From the NCBI GenBank assembly GCA_041569895.1, contig JBFFXF010000001.1, positions 1-64,000 of the forward strand: a stretch of 64,000 nucleotides of DNA. The letters are read 5' to 3'. Origin of the DNA: JBFFXF01 sp041569895 (GTDB lineage: Bacteria; Planctomycetota; UBA8108; JACQVS01). The translations under genes were made by a program, and so were the position numbers. Under the pieces are notes generated by a model. The model did not search any database. It was not told the origin of the DNA and was given only the letters and a program-made list of their open reading frames with translations. Every line of letters starts with the position of its first letter. Position 1 is the stretch's first letter. Positions 62,281-64,000 of the stretch are shown piece by piece.

Positions 62281-64000
62281 TCAACGACACGCGCGAGGCT
62301 GATCGCACCCGATCGTGCTGTCGGATTCGAGAGTCCCCGCGCTGCAGCCCGGGTAGGGGGCGACCGGCTGCGGGCCGCCGAGGAAGAGGAAGTTGAGGAG
62401 GTAGCTCGCGTCGGAGACGTCGACCGCGCCGTCGCCGTTCGGGTTGGCGGCGGCCTTGCAGGACGGCTCGCCGCCGCCGAGGAAGAGCCAGTTGAGCAGG
62501 AAGCTGGCGTCCGAGATATCGGTGCCACCGTCGCCGTTGGTGTCGCCGCGAGTGAAGGTGCCGCCGGCCCGGACGACGATCGGCGAGCCGCCGATGTCCT
62601 CGAAGCCGCCGAGCGTGAACTGCGCCTCGTCCTCGTCGTCGAGGAAGTTCAGGTCGACGAGCTTGACCAGGTCGCTGGTGAGCGACTTGGTGATCTGCAC
62701 CGCGGCGAACTCGCCGGCCAGGCCCGCTGCGTCGGCCACCATGCCCTCGAGTTTGAGCGCGAACACCTTGCCCTCGATGGCGGGGTCGAGCACCAGGTCG
62801 GTGTCGTTCGTGAAGACGTTCTCCGCGAGCGAGTAGATCGGCTCGACGGCGAGCTCGCCGCCGGGGTGGACCACCTTGAGGTCGACGCCACAGGGGATGG
62901 TCTTCGACAGCACTTCGTGGAACTTGCCGGACCCCGGGAAGGTCTCGACCGTCGTCGGCTGGCTGAAGTTGAGCTCGACGACGAGCCGCGGCTCGAAGGA
63001 GATCTCCTTGCGGATGCCGAAGAAGTTGGCGCTGTCGACGTCGAGGACGTTGCCCTCGACGGACAGGAGCGGCCCGACGACCGGGAAGTTGCCGAGCTTC
63101 GCCTCGATGCCGAGCGGCGTCGCCCACGCGGCGGCGGTGAGGACGTCGAGGTCGAGGTCGAAGCGTCCGAAATCGGCGTCCTGGATGCCGTTCTCGAGCC
63201 GCCCCCAGTTGAACAGCGGGCGCTCGCCGGCGGAGACGAAGTTGGTGATCCTCTGGCCGTCGAACGAGCCGTTGATGCCGAGCCCGTCGAAGCCCGGCGC
63301 CACCGGCGTGTCGAGCTCGGGGAAGTAGAGGCCGACGTCGAGGAGCGGCAAGCCGACGCCGATCGCGCCGCCCTCGACGATCGGGATCGAGTAGCTGTAC
63401 TCGACGCCCTCGTCGATGACGATGAAGTCCTCGCCGAGGAGCCGCAGCCGCAGCCCGTCGGTGCCGATCCGGGCCCCGATCAGCTCCTGGTGGTCCTCGC
63501 CGTCCGTGTCCTGGTTGAAGATCCGGAGGCGCTCCTCGACCTGCGAGCCGTCATCGAAGTTCGGATACGCGGCGCGCATCTCGAGCTTCGCGGCGGCGTC
63601 GAGGAAGGTGTCGATGAAGGCGTCGACGTAGGGGAACTCGGACTCGAGACGCACGTCACCGGCGATCTCGGATGTCCGCAGCGTGAAGACCTCACCGGGC
63701 TGGACGTCCCCCTCGAGCACCTCGAGGATCGCCTCGGTGGGGTACTCGACGTTGACCGTGCCCTCGTCGACGGTGACGCCGCCTCCGACACCCCAGAGAA
63801 TATGGAAGTCCCAGGCGACCTCGGCGCCGACGTCGAAGGGTCGCGTGATGGCACCGGCGGGCCGGGCACCGATGCCGTTGATGCGCTTGATCGTGACGCC
63901 GAGGATCGACAGCGTCACGCCGTTGATGCACTGGCTGCGCGTCGGGGAGATGCATCGCCTGCCGATGGGAAAGCCGAAGTCATGGCAGTACTCGGCGCTG
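62281..64000 (-). CDS. Secreted dockerin-type protein, N-terminus beyond window
   Basis: At least 572 residues are encoded; the frame is open to the right edge, so the start and any signal peptide lie outside. The N-terminal visible part is a large beta-rich region with repeated short motifs (VGAEVAWDFHILWGVGGGVTV, VGLPLLDVGLYFPELDT, SVEGNVLDVDSANFFG) and no recognised domain. The last 95 residues are the two-unit dockerin-like module (GDTNGDGGTDISDA, NPNGDGAVDVSDA with LNWLFLGG and LNFLFLGG) and a Cys-containing tail. The likely location is the cell surface or exterior. It ends at a good intrinsic terminator. An internal GTG at 63918 would be an alternative but is less likely. Confidence 0.75.
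   Translation of the reverse strand, partial: SAEYCHDFGFPIGRRCISPTRSQCINGVTLSILGVTIKRINGIGARPAGAITRPFDVGAEVAWDFHILWGVGGGVTVDEGTVNVEYPTEAILEVLEGDVQPGEVFTLRTSEIAGDVRLESEFPYVDAFIDTFLDAAAKLEMRAAYPNFDDGSQVEERLRIFNQDTDGEDHQELIGARIGTDGLRLRLLGEDFIVIDEGVEYSYSIPIVEGGAIGVGLPLLDVGLYFPELDTPVAPGFDGLGINGSFDGQRITNFVSAGERPLFNWGRLENGIQDADFGRFDLDLDVLTAAAWATPLGIEAKLGNFPVVGPLLSVEGNVLDVDSANFFGIRKEISFEPRLVVELNFSQPTTVETFPGSGKFHEVLSKTIPCGVDLKVVHPGGELAVEPIYSLAENVFTNDTDLVLDPAIEGKVFALKLEGMVADAAGLAGEFAAVQITKSLTSDLVKLVDLNFLDDEDEAQFTLGGFEDIGGSPIVVRAGGTFTRGDTNGDGGTDISDASFLLNWLFLGGGEPSCKAAANPNGDGAVDVSDASYLLNFLFLGGPQPVAPYPGCSAGTLESDSTIGCDQPRACR

Noticed and set aside
1..64000. tRNA, rRNA, replication origin or prophage genes
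   Set aside because: No cloverleaf, rRNA core, dnaA-box cluster, integrase or phage structural motif was recognised by eye.

Overview
The window is a high-GC (about 70%), gene-dense bacterial chromosome segment. It most likely comes from an uncultured Planctomycetota or a close relative. The reasons are: secreted proteins carrying the two-unit dockerin-like module (GD.N..G..DLSD..., then LNFLFLGG, then a short Cys-containing tail) in three different architectures; an ECF sigma factor of the type that sits next to Ser/Thr kinases; a kinase fused to WD40 propellers; and a Gfo/Idh/MocA oxidoreductase with a twin-arginine signal. This is inference from family content. No rRNA or tRNA gene was seen. 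Both window edges cut genes: galactokinase on the left and a dockerin-type secreted protein on the right.

Layout. 1-6.5 kb: lysA and galK (minus strand), a fucose/arabinose-isomerase-fold protein with an M14 carboxypeptidase, and a convergent enolase-superfamily enzyme. 6.6-13.7 kb: a tightly packed plus-strand operon of an MDR oxidoreductase, a zinc-ribbon/kinase/FHA protein, an ECF sigma factor, and a kinase with two WD40 propellers. 14-22 kb: tex, a small membrane protein with a PHP phosphoesterase, a secreted protein with seven Kazal-like modules, and nhaA behind a structured leader. 22-26 kb: a thioredoxin-fold protein, a secreted protein of unknown role, and a divergent PfkB kinase / GmhA-like isomerase pair. 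26-34 kb: M28 peptidase with a cohesin/TIG/dockerin protein, M29 aminopeptidase, GT87-type membrane glycosyltransferase, ThuA-like protein, four-helix-bundle protein. 34-40 kb: a Yej/Opp-type peptide importer with a membrane-tethered binding protein and a complete WD40 propeller inserted in the first periplasmic loop of the OppB-type permease; no ATPase is encoded beside it. 40.6-43.6 kb: FHA-membrane-M64 peptidase. 44-48.4 kb: a further kinase, a membrane protein, an RluA-type pseudouridine synthase and a HAD phosphatase. 48.6-52.4 kb: a giant secreted cytochrome with 22 predicted haem sites split by five ASH-type repeats. 52.9-64 kb: small membrane protein, transglutaminase-like protein, RND/HlyD adaptor, PAS histidine kinase, alpha/beta hydrolase, Gfo/Idh oxidoreductase, NUDIX-metallo-beta-lactamase fusion, and the edge dockerin protein with a clear intrinsic terminator.

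The non-coding DNA is the second main feature. Most gaps of about 250 bp or more carry modular low-complexity arrays: (CCCGTN)n, (TCCGAN)n, (GAGGAC)n and AGAGATC-type runs, plus a 26-bp unit containing AATCTGCGTAATCTGCG, in both orientations. The same arrays occur in frame inside the FHA-M64 gene, where they encode Pro-Val and Asp-Thr dipeptide runs. A separate repeat at 13737-14044 has long inverted arms and a second partial copy at 43831-43904.

The strongest candidates for something undescribed are the propeller-containing permease with its tethered binding protein, the haem/ASH cytochrome, the FHA-M64 and Kazal-array proteins, and the modular repeat family.
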